Source: Roseomonas gilardii
GTDB lineage: Bacteria > Pseudomonadota > Alphaproteobacteria > Acetobacterales > Acetobacteraceae
Length of the DNA stretch: 64,000 nt
Assembly: GCF_001941945.1 (NCBI RefSeq)
Contig: NZ_CP015583.1
Span: forward strand, 2,487,501-2,551,500
Direction: 5' to 3'
Part shown: piece after piece, positions 27,759 through 35,704 of the stretch
Numbering within the stretch: position 1 is the first letter of the stretch
Layout: the number at the start of each line of letters is the position of its first letter
Translations under genes and position numbers: made by a program
Notes under the pieces: model-generated
What the model was told of the DNA's origin: nothing
Seen by the model: the letters and a program-made list of their open reading frames with translations, nothing else
Database searches by the model: none

Positions 27759-28535
27759 ATGACCGACAGCCTGCTGGATGCGGCCCTGGTGCCGGGCGGG
27801 GAGGCCGATGCGCCGGATGCGGCGGCGGTTCCTGGGGAGGCGCCCGGCGGCACCGCCCGGCCGCCCGAGGTGCCCGAGAAGTTCTGGGATGCGGAGGCCG
27901 GGCGGGTCCGTCTGGACGGCCTGCTGAAATCCTATCGCGAACTGGAGCGGAAGCTGTCGCAGCGGCTGGCGCGCCCGGGTCCGGAGGCGCCGGAGGACGA
28001 GCACCGGCGCTTCGCCCGGCTGCTGGGCGCGCCGGAAGCGCCCGACGGCTACCGGATCGCCGAGCGGCACACGTTGTGCTGCTCCGACCCGGAGGTGAAC
28101 ACGCGGCTTCACGCGGCGGGCTTCACCCAGGACCAGGCGCAGCTCGTCTATGACCTGGCGGCGGAGAAGCTGCTGCCGGTGATCGCGGAGGCGGCGGCGC
28201 AGTACGAGGCGCAGCGCCAGCTCGACCGGCTGCGCGAGGAGTTCGGCGGCGAGGAGCGTTTCGCGCAGCTTTCGCGCCAGATCTCCACCTGGGGCCGCGC
28301 GAACCTGCCGGCGGAGGTCTTCGCCGCCCTGTCCACCACGGCAGAGGGGGTGAAGGCCCTGCACGCCATGATGCGGAAGGGGGAGCCGGCCATGGCCCGT
28401 TCCGCCGAGGAGCCGGCGGGGATGGACGAGGCGGGACTGCGCCGGATGATGCGTGATCCGCGCTACTGGCGGTCCCGCGAGCCGGAGTTCGTGCGCCGCG
28501 TCACCGAGGGCTTCCGCCGCCTCACGGGCGGTTGA
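27759..28535 (+). CDS. capsid assembly scaffold protein
   Basis: A 258-residue acidic protein between portal and capsid genes, the place of T7 gp9 scaffold. It opens with an acidic low-complexity part (GGEADAPDA), then PEKFWDAEAGRVRLDGLLKSYRELERKL, a motif seen in T7-like and other phage scaffold proteins, and is predominantly helical to the C-terminal RYWRSREPEFVRRVTEGF. Scaffolds template procapsid assembly and leave before DNA entry. ATG 27759 chosen; GTG 27747 is also in frame. Confidence 0.75.
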   Translation: MTDSLLDAALVPGGEADAPDAAAVPGEAPGGTARPPEVPEKFWDAEAGRVRLDGLLKSYRELERKLSQRLARPGPEAPEDEHRRFARLLGAPEAPDGYRIAERHTLCCSDPEVNTRLHAAGFTQDQAQLVYDLAAEKLLPVIAEAAAQYEAQRQLDRLREEFGGEERFAQLSRQISTWGRANLPAEVFAALSTTAEGVKALHAMMRKGEPAMARSAEEPAGMDEAGLRRMMRDPRYWRSREPEFVRRVTEGFRRLTGG

Positions 28536-28559
28536 TGCAGAGAAATGCTGACAAGAGGC

Positions 28560-28827
28560 CAACCGGCGTGATGGAGTCGCGTTAGCCGGTTGACCCACTG
28601 CAGCGAGGCCGATCCCGGTCCTTCCTCCACTTCCCCCCTCGGGAAGGCCGGAAACCTCGCTGCGCCGGAACCATCCCCTCCCCCCAAAGGGATGGCCCGG
28701 CACCACAGGGGCGGGTGACGCCACTATCCCCCTCGGCGCCGCCCGCCCCTGTCCTCTTTCCAGCCCTTTTCCGGCAGGCCCAACCCGGCCCGCACCGCGC
28801 CCCAGGATCACTCCTGGGGCGGGTGCG
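28560..28827 (+). ncRNA. highly structured leader/noncoding RNA before the capsid gene
   Basis: The 392-bp gap 28536-28927 is the largest in the cassette. Five successive perfect or near-perfect stems fill its first 290 nt: 28560-28567/28585-28592 (8 bp); 28600-28608/28655-28663 (9 bp, with an inner CTTCCC/GGGAAG stem); 28671-28677/28689-28695 (7 bp); 28705-28715/28742-28752 (11 bp); 28790-28807/28812-28828 (17 bp with one bulged G at 28797). No coding frame is credible. It could be a translational or stability leader for capsid mRNA, or a separate RNA. Confidence 0.45.
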
Positions 28828-28927
28828 GCGCCGGGCGTCTGTCGTCTGAGCCGCAGGGCCCGGCCCCCAGCAGGGGGGAACCGGGCTTTCGGCGTTTCCT
28901 CTCAACCTTCCCCGATGGAGAAGATGC

Positions 28928-29758
28928 GTGGGTCAGATCGACGCCGCTTTCGTGAAGCAGTTCGAGGCCGAGGTGCACGAGGCCTATCAGCGCCAGGGCA
29001 GCAAACTGCGCCCGACCGTGCGCTCCAAGACCGGGGTGCGCGGTGCCTCCACGGTCTTCCCCCGCGTCGGCAAGGGCACGGCCGCGGCCAAGTCCCGCGC
29101 CGGGCAGGTGCCGCTGATGAATCTCGACCATGCCACGGTCGAATGCTTCCTGCAGGACTACTATGCCGGCGAGTGGATCGACCGGCTGGACGAGGTCAAG
29201 CTCTCCTTCGACGAGCAGACGGTGGTGGCGCATGCCGGCGCCTATGCGCTCGGCCGCAAGACGGACGAGCTGATCATCGCCGCCCTCGACACGGCGACGC
29301 AGACCGCCTCCGGCACCGGGACGGGGCTGACGGACACGGACGGGCTGACCCTCGCCAAGGTGCTGCGCGCCTTCGAGATGCTGGGCGCGGCGGATGTCCC
29401 CGATGACGGCCAGCGCTATGCCGTGGTCGGCTGGAAGCAGTGGTCGCAGCTGCTGCAGATCGAGGAATTCGCCAATTCGAACTACATCGGCGATGCCGAC
29501 CTGCCCTGGAAGGGCACCCAGGCGAAGAAGTGGCTGGGCGCGACCTGGCTGCCGCATTCCGGGCTGACGCTGGATGGGGCGGTGCGCAACTGCTTCTTCT
29601 ACCACCGCACCTCGGTCGGCCATGCGGTGGCGCAGGAGGTCACCACCGACATCACTTGGCACGGCGATCGCGCGGCGCATTTCGTCAACAACATGATGAG
29701 CCAGGGCGCCGTGCTGATCGACCCCACCGGCGTGGTGCGGATGCGCGCGGCGGAGTGA
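28928..29758 (+). CDS. major capsid protein
   Basis: A 276-residue protein in the capsid position, starting GTG at 28928 with GGAGAAG about 6 nt upstream. It has the profile of short HK97-fold phage capsid proteins: VKQFEAEVHEAYQRQGSKLR at the N-terminal arm, LMNLDHATVECFLQDYYAGEWID, AHAGAYALGRKTDELI, and a C-terminal VTTDITWHGDRAAHFVNNMMSQGAVLID. It is flanked by a structured leader and by a strong hairpin just after its stop, which would favour separate accumulation of its mRNA. Confidence 0.82.
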   Translation: MGQIDAAFVKQFEAEVHEAYQRQGSKLRPTVRSKTGVRGASTVFPRVGKGTAAAKSRAGQVPLMNLDHATVECFLQDYYAGEWIDRLDEVKLSFDEQTVVAHAGAYALGRKTDELIIAALDTATQTASGTGTGLTDTDGLTLAKVLRAFEMLGAADVPDDGQRYAVVGWKQWSQLLQIEEFANSNYIGDADLPWKGTQAKKWLGATWLPHSGLTLDGAVRNCFFYHRTSVGHAVAQEVTTDITWHGDRAAHFVNNMMSQGAVLIDPTGVVRMRAAE

Positions 29759-29763
29759 GGGCT

Positions 29764-29800
29764 TCGGTCCGGGCCGGCTCCTCCCGCCGGCCCGGACCGA
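29764..29800 (+). terminator. strong hairpin after the capsid gene (no T-tract)
   Basis: A perfect 15-bp stem (29764-29778 with 29786-29800) around a 7-nt loop, 5 bp past the capsid stop. It lacks the T-run of an intrinsic terminator and may partially terminate or protect the 3' end of capsid mRNA. Confidence 0.55.
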
Positions 29801-29978
29801 GGCGCGGGGCGGGCTGAGGCTCGTCGCGGGAGCGGTGGCCAACGCCGGATATGGAAAGGACCGTATGCGGACCTTCTCCCGGCCCGACCGCCGCGTGCCG
29901 GTGTCGGGACGGCGCCTCCAGGCCCCCGCCCGGCAGATGGACCCGCGGGCCCTGCACCACCTGAGGTTGCACAGGATG

Positions 29979-30003
29979 CATCACGGATCAGCGATTCGTG
30001 ATG
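29979..30003. promoter_or_regulatory. 25-bp imperfect palindrome in capsid-tail gap
   Basis: CATCACGGATC, a 3-nt centre and GATTCGTGATG match at 10 of 11 positions. It lies in the 337-bp gap 29759-30095 ahead of the tail genes and has operator-like geometry. The rest of that gap is noncoding apart from an in-frame upstream extension of the next gene. Confidence 0.35.
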
Positions 30004-30095
30004 AAATGGAAGCCGGAATGTTCCGCCGACCGCACCCCAGAAAGGGTCCGTCCGGTCCATCCCACCCCACTCTCCCCTTCTCAGGAATTCCGTCG

Positions 30096-30665
30096 ATGGC
30101 GCTTTCCGCCCTCGTTCTCTGCTCGCGCGCCCTGCTCCGCATCGGGGCACAGCCGATCGCCTCCTTCGAGGAAGGCACGGCCGAGGCAGAAGTCGCCGCC
30201 AGCCTCTACCCGGCGGCGCGCGACGCGCTGCTCGCGGCCCATCCCTGGTCCTTCGCCACCGGGCAGATGGTACTGCCCCGGCTGCTGGACGTGCCGGTCG
30301 CGGACATGGCCCATGCTTTCCAGCTACCGCCGCGCTGCCTGCGCGTGCTCTCCGCCGGCAGCGGCCGGCGCGGGCGCGGGCTGGAATACCGGCTGATGGA
30401 GCGCCGCCTGCACGCCGACGCGCCGAGCGTGACGCTGACCTATATCTTCAGGCCGGAGGAGGCGCTCTTCCCACCGCATTTCGCCCAAGCCCTGGTGTCG
30501 CGCCTTGCGGCGGAATTCTGCATCCCGCTGACGGAAAGCACATCCCGCGCCGAGCTGTTGCAGCGTCTCGCGGGGAGCGACTTCCGCGATGCCCGGCTGG
30601 CCGACAGCCAGCAGGCAACGCCGCGGGCGATCGAGGACTTCCCCCTGATCAGCGTGCGGGGCTGA
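30096..30665 (+). CDS. tail tubular protein A-like (head-tail adaptor)
   Basis: A 189-residue protein in the position of T7 gp11. The N-terminus MALSALVLCSRALLRIGAQPIASFEEGTAEAE resembles the gp11-like adaptors, and AALLAAHPWSFAT-type and LTYIFRPEEALFPPHFAQALVSRLAAEF-type segments follow (shown here in short form: HPWSFATGQ; TYIFRPEEA; ALVSRLAAEF). The adaptor joins the portal to the tail nozzle. ATG 30096 is preceded by CAGGAA; the frame is open to an ATG at 29865, but that extension is basic and low-complexity. Confidence 0.75.
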   Translation: MALSALVLCSRALLRIGAQPIASFEEGTAEAEVAASLYPAARDALLAAHPWSFATGQMVLPRLLDVPVADMAHAFQLPPRCLRVLSAGSGRRGRGLEYRLMERRLHADAPSVTLTYIFRPEEALFPPHFAQALVSRLAAEFCIPLTESTSRAELLQRLAGSDFRDARLADSQQATPRAIEDFPLISVRG

Positions 30666-30668
30666 GCC

Positions 30669-32546
30669 ATGCCGGACAGCAGACGCGCCAAGACCTCCTT
30701 CACCGCGGGCGAGCTCGCGCCCGAGATGCTGGGGCGCGGCGACACGCGGGCCTTCGACAACGGGGCCCGCATGCTCCGCAACCTGATCCTGCAACCGACC
30801 GGCGGGGTAACCCGCCGGCCAGGTCTGCGCCATGTGGCCATGCTGCCGGGCCCGGCGCGGCTGGTGGGCTTCGAGTTCAACACGGAGCAGACCTACCTGC
30901 TGGTTTTCCTGGACGGGCGGATGCTGGTCTTCCTGGGAGACGAGCAGGTGGCTTCCGTCAGCGGCCCCTGGACCGCCGCCATGCTGCCGCAGCTCGCCTG
31001 GACGCAAAGCGCGGACACGCTGCTGCTGCTGCATCCGGAGATGCCGGTGCAGCGCATCACCCGCAGCAGCCACACCGAGTGGACCGTGGCAGAGTTCAAC
31101 TTCACCTGGATGCCCTATCACCGCTTCGCGCCGGAGGCGGTGACGTTGCAGGCAAGCGCGCTGGAGGGGCAGGTGACGGTCGCCGCCAGTGCGGACCTCT
31201 TCGTGGCGGCGCATCTGGGCAAGCAGCTCCGCATCGCGGGGCAGCGGGTCCGCATCCGCTCGGTGACGGATGCGCGGCATGTGGTGGCCGATGTCGAGGA
31301 TCGGCTGACCGCCACCGACGCCACGGCGGACTGGGACGAATCTGCCTTCGGCGCGCATGGCTGGCCGGTCTCCGCCTGCTTCCACCAGGACCGGCTGGTG
31401 CTGGGCGGGTCGCGCGACCTGCCCAACCGGCTCTGGATGTCGCAGTCCGGCGACCTGGGCAATTTCGACCTGGGCACCGGGCTGGACGACGAGGCGATCG
31501 AGTTCGGCCTGCTGTCCGACCAGGTGAACGCGATCCGCGCCGTCTTCTCGGGGCGGCACCTGCAGGTCTTCACCTCGGGCGGCGAGTGGATGGTGACGGG
31601 CTCGCCCCTCACCCCGGGCTCGATCCAGATCCTGCGGCAGACACGGGTGGGCTCCATCACCTGGCGGATGATCCCGCCGATCGACGTGGACGGCAGCACG
31701 CTCTTCGCCGGGCGCTCCGGCACCGCGATCTACGAGTTCGCCTATACCACCGTGGAGGATGCGTATCAGGCCGGGGATCTGGCGCTGACGGCGCACCATC
31801 TGGTCCAGGACCCGGTGGACACCGCCTATGACCAGCGGCGGCGGCTGTTCCATGTGGTGATGGGCGACGGCAGCTTGGCGACGCTGACGCTGTACCGCGC
31901 CGAGGAGATCACCGCCTGGACCCGGCAGGAGACCGACGGCGCCTTCCGCGCCGTCGCCGAGCTGGAGGGCGCGGTCTGGTTCGCGGTGGAGCGCGGCGGC
32001 ACGCTGCGGCTGGAGCGCTTCGACGACGCGCTCTGCACCGACGCGGCGCTGACCGGCACGAGCGACACGGCGCGGACCGTGTGGAGCGGGCTGGAGCATC
32101 TGGAAGGCCGCGCCGTCAGCGCGGTCGCCTCCGGCGCGCCGGCCGGGCGCTTCACGGTGCTGCGCGGCGCCGTCACCCTGGCCGAGGCGGCCGGGACGGT
32201 GGAGATGGGCCTGCCCTTCACCCATCTGCTGGTGCCCATGCCGGTGGAGGCGCTGAATGCGCCCGGCATCGCCGGCGCGCCGCAGCGGCTGGTGAGCGTC
32301 ACCTTCCGCCTGCTGGAAAGCAAGGCGCTGGCGGTGGATCTCGGGCGCGGCGCGCAGCCGGTGCCGCTGCGCCGGCTGGACACGGCGCTGCTGGACGCGC
32401 CGCCGCCCGCCTTCACCGGCGATGTCACGCTGCGCGCGCTGGGCTGGCGCAAGGACGCGCTGCGACCGCTCTGGCGCATCGAGTCCGACGAGCCCCTGCC
32501 CTTCACGCTGCTGTCCGTCACGACCAACACGAGGACCACCGACTGA
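30669..32546 (+). CDS. tail tubular protein B-like (tail nozzle)
   Basis: A 625-residue beta-rich protein following the adaptor, as T7 gp12 follows gp11. The family-like N-terminus KTSFTAGELAPEMLGR, then NLILQPTGGVTRRPGLRHV, is common to podoviral nozzle/stabilisation proteins. Later stretches include HQDRLVLGGSRDLPNRLWMS and SGGEWMVTGSPLTPGS. It probably forms the distal tail tube and holds the spikes. It starts 4 bp after the adaptor stop and its own stop overlaps the next ATG (TGATG). Confidence 0.75.
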   Translation: MPDSRRAKTSFTAGELAPEMLGRGDTRAFDNGARMLRNLILQPTGGVTRRPGLRHVAMLPGPARLVGFEFNTEQTYLLVFLDGRMLVFLGDEQVASVSGPWTAAMLPQLAWTQSADTLLLLHPEMPVQRITRSSHTEWTVAEFNFTWMPYHRFAPEAVTLQASALEGQVTVAASADLFVAAHLGKQLRIAGQRVRIRSVTDARHVVADVEDRLTATDATADWDESAFGAHGWPVSACFHQDRLVLGGSRDLPNRLWMSQSGDLGNFDLGTGLDDEAIEFGLLSDQVNAIRAVFSGRHLQVFTSGGEWMVTGSPLTPGSIQILRQTRVGSITWRMIPPIDVDGSTLFAGRSGTAIYEFAYTTVEDAYQAGDLALTAHHLVQDPVDTAYDQRRRLFHVVMGDGSLATLTLYRAEEITAWTRQETDGAFRAVAELEGAVWFAVERGGTLRLERFDDALCTDAALTGTSDTARTVWSGLEHLEGRAVSAVASGAPAGRFTVLRGAVTLAEAAGTVEMGLPFTHLLVPMPVEALNAPGIAGAPQRLVSVTFRLLESKALAVDLGRGAQPVPLRRLDTALLDAPPPAFTGDVTLRALGWRKDALRPLWRIESDEPLPFTLLSVTTNTRTTD

Positions 32547-32986
32547 TGTCGCAGCTCGCACCCGTGGCGGGGCTGGTGGGAACCGGCCTCTCGATCTACT
32601 CCACCGTGCATCAGGCCCAGGCGCAGAGCGCCCAGGTCAAGGCGCAGAACCGGCAGATCCAGCAGCAGGCGGTGGCGCAGTCGCAGCTCGCCGCCGCGCA
32701 GCAACAGCAGGATACGCGGGCGCGGCAGGACCAGCTCGCCGGCACCCTGGCCTCGATCCGTGCCCGCAGCGCCGCCTCCGGCCTCGATCCGAACGACGGC
32801 TCGGCGGCGGCGGTGGCCGCCGGGCTGAAGCAGGACGCGGCGCAGGACATCGCGGAGGATGACGCGGTCCGCAACGCGCGCCTCGCCGCCGGGCGGCGCA
32901 GCCTGCTGAACAATGACGGCTCGCTGACGACCTGGCTGCGCGCGGGCTCCAGCTTCGCCAGCGCGGCGAAGAGCCTGCTCGGCTGA
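32546..32986 (+). CDS. internal virion (gp14-like) protein
   Basis: A 146-residue protein with a short hydrophobic N-terminus (APVAGLVGTGLSIYSTV) and a Gln/Ala-rich coiled-coil region (QAQAQSAQVKAQNRQIQQQ) followed by RARSAASGLDPNDGS. Small proteins of this build directly after the nozzle gene correspond to T7 gp14, which is ejected and inserts into the outer membrane. The partners gp15 and gp16 are absent here. Translationally coupled to the preceding gene. Confidence 0.65.
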   Translation: MSQLAPVAGLVGTGLSIYSTVHQAQAQSAQVKAQNRQIQQQAVAQSQLAAAQQQQDTRARQDQLAGTLASIRARSAASGLDPNDGSAAAVAAGLKQDAAQDIAEDDAVRNARLAAGRRSLLNNDGSLTTWLRAGSSFASAAKSLLG

Positions 32987-33018
32987 ACCCCGGGCCCCCT
33001 TCCCTTCAGGAGAGCATC

Positions 33019-35376
33019 ATGGCCGAGCATATCCGCATCGGCGACGTCGCGCCGCGCGTGCACTATGTGGCCGTCGCGGGCCAGAACGTCTTCGTCTATC
33101 CCTTCCCCATCTTCGACATCTCCGACCTGGAGGTGCGGGTCGACGGGCTGCTGGTCCCGTCCGGCTATGTGGTGGACGGAGCCGATGGCAGTTCCGGCGG
33201 CACCGTCACCTTCGTCACGCCGCCCGGCGAGGGCGCGCAGGTGCTGCTGCGCCGGCGCCTGACCATCGCGCGCGTCACCGACTTCCAGCCGAATGGCCTG
33301 CTGCGCGCCTATACGCTGGATGACGAGCTGGACCGCCAGACGGCCGCCTTGCAGGAGGTCTCGGGGGATGTCGCCAACGCCATCCGCCTCGATCCCGGCG
33401 AGGCGGCGGCGCGGCTGCAATTGCCGCTGAAGACCGCCCGCGCCAACCGCGTGCTGGGCTTCGACGCGGTGGGCGACCTCGCGATCTTCTCGCGGGACGA
33501 TGCGACGCTCTCCGCCCCCTTCCCCGGCGGCATCCCGCGCTCGGTGGAGGACAAGCTCGCGGAACGGCTCTCCGCCCGCGATTTCGGCGCGACGGGCGAT
33601 GGCGTGACCGATGACGGCGCGGCCCTGCAGGCGGCGATGAACGCGGCGGCGATGGGCGGCAAGCAACTGGTGATCGGCGAGGGCAGCTTCCGCACCACCA
33701 TTCCGCTGGTTCTGCCGGGCGGCTCGCCGGGTCTGACCATGCGCGGCGCCATCCTCTATGACGGTCCCGCCGGGCAGGTGGCGCTCACCCTCGGCGACGG
33801 TGCCGGGGCGCGCAACCGGAGCAAGGTCTATCGCGGGCTGCGCGTGCTGCGCGCCAGCATCGCCGACTGGGGCAACGAGGGCGATATCGGCCTCCTGCTG
33901 CGCAACCTCGATGCCTCGCTGGTGGAGATCCAGCAGGTCGAGGGCTTCACCATCGGCGCGCGCACCAGCGGCGAGGCCACCGGCTTCGAGGACAGCACGC
34001 TGCATCTCGGCCGCTTCGTGAACAACCGCATCGGCCTCGACATCCATACCGGCAGCGCCGCCGGATGGAACAACAGCGTGCGCTACCTGGGCGGCCATTT
34101 CGCCAATGCCAGCGGCACCAACACGACGCTGGACCGCTACGGCATCCGCTTCTCCTGCGAGGCAGGCGCCTATAACCGTCACAACGCGCATCTCTTCATC
34201 GGCCCGGCTTTCGAGCTGCAGCGACAGGGCACGCCCGGCACGGTGAGCGCCATCCCCTTCCTCCTCCAGGCGGGCGACGAACGCGGCATCCTGGCGCGCG
34301 GCGTGCGGATGGAAGCGTGCAGCCCCTTCGTCGCGCGCCATGCGGGCGGGGCGAACGACTGCGTCTACGAGGTCTGCTACACGGGCACCTACGGCTTCAC
34401 CGGCGCGGCGGTGGATTATACGGGCACGGCCACCCGGGCCGGCGGCACGGCGATCCCGCTGCACCAGGCCGCAGCGGCGCACGAGACGCCACGTCTGGTG
34501 GCGGCAGCGGAGAATGTGCGGCAGCGCGCCTTCCGCCAGACGGTGGACACGGAGGGCGGCATCGGCTTCGAGCAGATGGCGGTGCTGTCGGGCAATCCCG
34601 CCGGCCCGCCCACCACGCTCACCGGCTTCGCCTTCGCCGGGCTGGGCAGCCTCGTGCTGAACCCTGACAGCATCGGCCTGCCGACCAGCCGCGCGCTGGC
34701 CTTCGTGGTGGATTGCAGCGACTGCAAGGAGTTCTTCATCGCGGCCGAGGGCACGGCGCTGCGCCCGGTGGTGATGCAGTTCGACGCCGGCGAGAACGTC
34801 CTGCTGGACACGGCACCCGTGCTGTTCTCCAACATGAACGCCGTCTGGTCCGGCAGCACGGGCAGCACCTCCCGCTTCTGGGAGGGCAACGTCAATCTCG
34901 ACAGCCCCGTCTCCGGGTTGCTGCTCAACCGGCTGCAACGCGTGACGCTGAACGCGTCGGCGAAGTTCGCGGCGATCGGCGTGCGCGGCGGCGACGAGAC
35001 GGCGGTGCTGAAGGCGCTGCGCCTCTACTGCTCGCCGCTCCACGCGCCGACGCTGATCTATGGCGGCAGCCGCAAATGGGGCACGCGGGAATACACGGTC
35101 ACGGATACGGGCTGGAATCCCGGCACGCTCGCGGCAGGCGCGATTGCACAGCGCGACGTCACGCTGAATGGCGCGCGCCAGGGTGATTTCGTCCAGGCCA
35201 GCTACCAGCGCTCGACGGGCTTCACCAATGGCGGCGTGCTCTTCCGGGCGGAGGTCGGCGGGACGGCCAGCACCAACCAGATCCGCGTGACGGCGCAGAA
35301 TGTCAGCGGCGGCAGCATCGCCGCGGATGTGGCCAACGGCACACTCTATGTCCGCGCCGTCAAGCCCCGGCTGTGA
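33019..35376 (+). CDS. tail spike/fibre with T7-type N-terminal and pectate-lyase-like beta-helix
   Basis: A 785-residue receptor-binding protein. Residues 1-150 resemble the T7 gp17 virion-anchoring domain (NVFVYPFPIFDISDLEVRVDG, cited in part: FVYPFPIFDISDLEV). Residues about 185-560 open with ARDFGATGDGVTDDGAALQA, the entry of a pectate-lyase-3 right-handed beta-helix, as in polysaccharide-degrading spikes. The remainder is beta-rich and may trimerise. It likely recognises and may cut a surface polysaccharide of the target cell; catalytic residues cannot be assigned by eye. AGGAGAG precedes the ATG. Confidence 0.78.
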   Translation: MAEHIRIGDVAPRVHYVAVAGQNVFVYPFPIFDISDLEVRVDGLLVPSGYVVDGADGSSGGTVTFVTPPGEGAQVLLRRRLTIARVTDFQPNGLLRAYTLDDELDRQTAALQEVSGDVANAIRLDPGEAAARLQLPLKTARANRVLGFDAVGDLAIFSRDDATLSAPFPGGIPRSVEDKLAERLSARDFGATGDGVTDDGAALQAAMNAAAMGGKQLVIGEGSFRTTIPLVLPGGSPGLTMRGAILYDGPAGQVALTLGDGAGARNRSKVYRGLRVLRASIADWGNEGDIGLLLRNLDASLVEIQQVEGFTIGARTSGEATGFEDSTLHLGRFVNNRIGLDIHTGSAAGWNNSVRYLGGHFANASGTNTTLDRYGIRFSCEAGAYNRHNAHLFIGPAFELQRQGTPGTVSAIPFLLQAGDERGILARGVRMEACSPFVARHAGGANDCVYEVCYTGTYGFTGAAVDYTGTATRAGGTAIPLHQAAAAHETPRLVAAAENVRQRAFRQTVDTEGGIGFEQMAVLSGNPAGPPTTLTGFAFAGLGSLVLNPDSIGLPTSRALAFVVDCSDCKEFFIAAEGTALRPVVMQFDAGENVLLDTAPVLFSNMNAVWSGSTGSTSRFWEGNVNLDSPVSGLLLNRLQRVTLNASAKFAAIGVRGGDETAVLKALRLYCSPLHAPTLIYGGSRKWGTREYTVTDTGWNPGTLAAGAIAQRDVTLNGARQGDFVQASYQRSTGFTNGGVLFRAEVGGTASTNQIRVTAQNVSGGSIAADVANGTLYVRAVKPRL

Positions 35377-35389
35377 GCATGGCGACGCC

Positions 35390-35704
35390 ATGAGCGCGGA
35401 CGGAATCCTGCCGCCGGAGGAACTCCACGCGGCGATCCGCCGCGTGGTCGCGGATTACGGTGCCTTCGTTGCACGCGAGCCCATGCCCGGCGCGCATGAG
35501 GACCCGAAGGGCTTCGCCGCGCACCACGCCGCGGCGAAGACCGCCCTCACCCATCTGGAGCATCTGCTGAAACTGGCCCGCGCCGGCCTCGCCACGGCAC
35601 CGGCGGGGGATGACGTCCAGACCCTGCTCACCCAGGCCCGCGCCGAGATCGCGGCGGAAGGAGAGGATGACGACGGCCACGACACGGGCGACGAGGACGC
35701 CTGA
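35390..35704 (+). CDS. probable small terminase subunit
   Basis: A 104-residue helical protein with a very acidic tail (GEDDDGHDTGDEDA). It lies between spike and large terminase, the T7 gp18 position, and overlaps the large terminase start by 38 bp. Sequence alone does not identify it; size, charge distribution and position suggest the DNA-recognition subunit of the packaging motor. Confidence 0.55.
   Translation: MSADGILPPEELHAAIRRVVADYGAFVAREPMPGAHEDPKGFAAHHAAAKTALTHLEHLLKLARAGLATAPAGDDVQTLLTQARAEIAAEGEDDDGHDTGDEDA

Noticed and set aside
29835..30095. Upstream in-frame extension of the tail adaptor gene, including ATG 29865 with AAGGA
   Set aside because: The extension is basic and low-complexity and the adaptor-type N-terminus begins at 30096; kept only as an alternative start.
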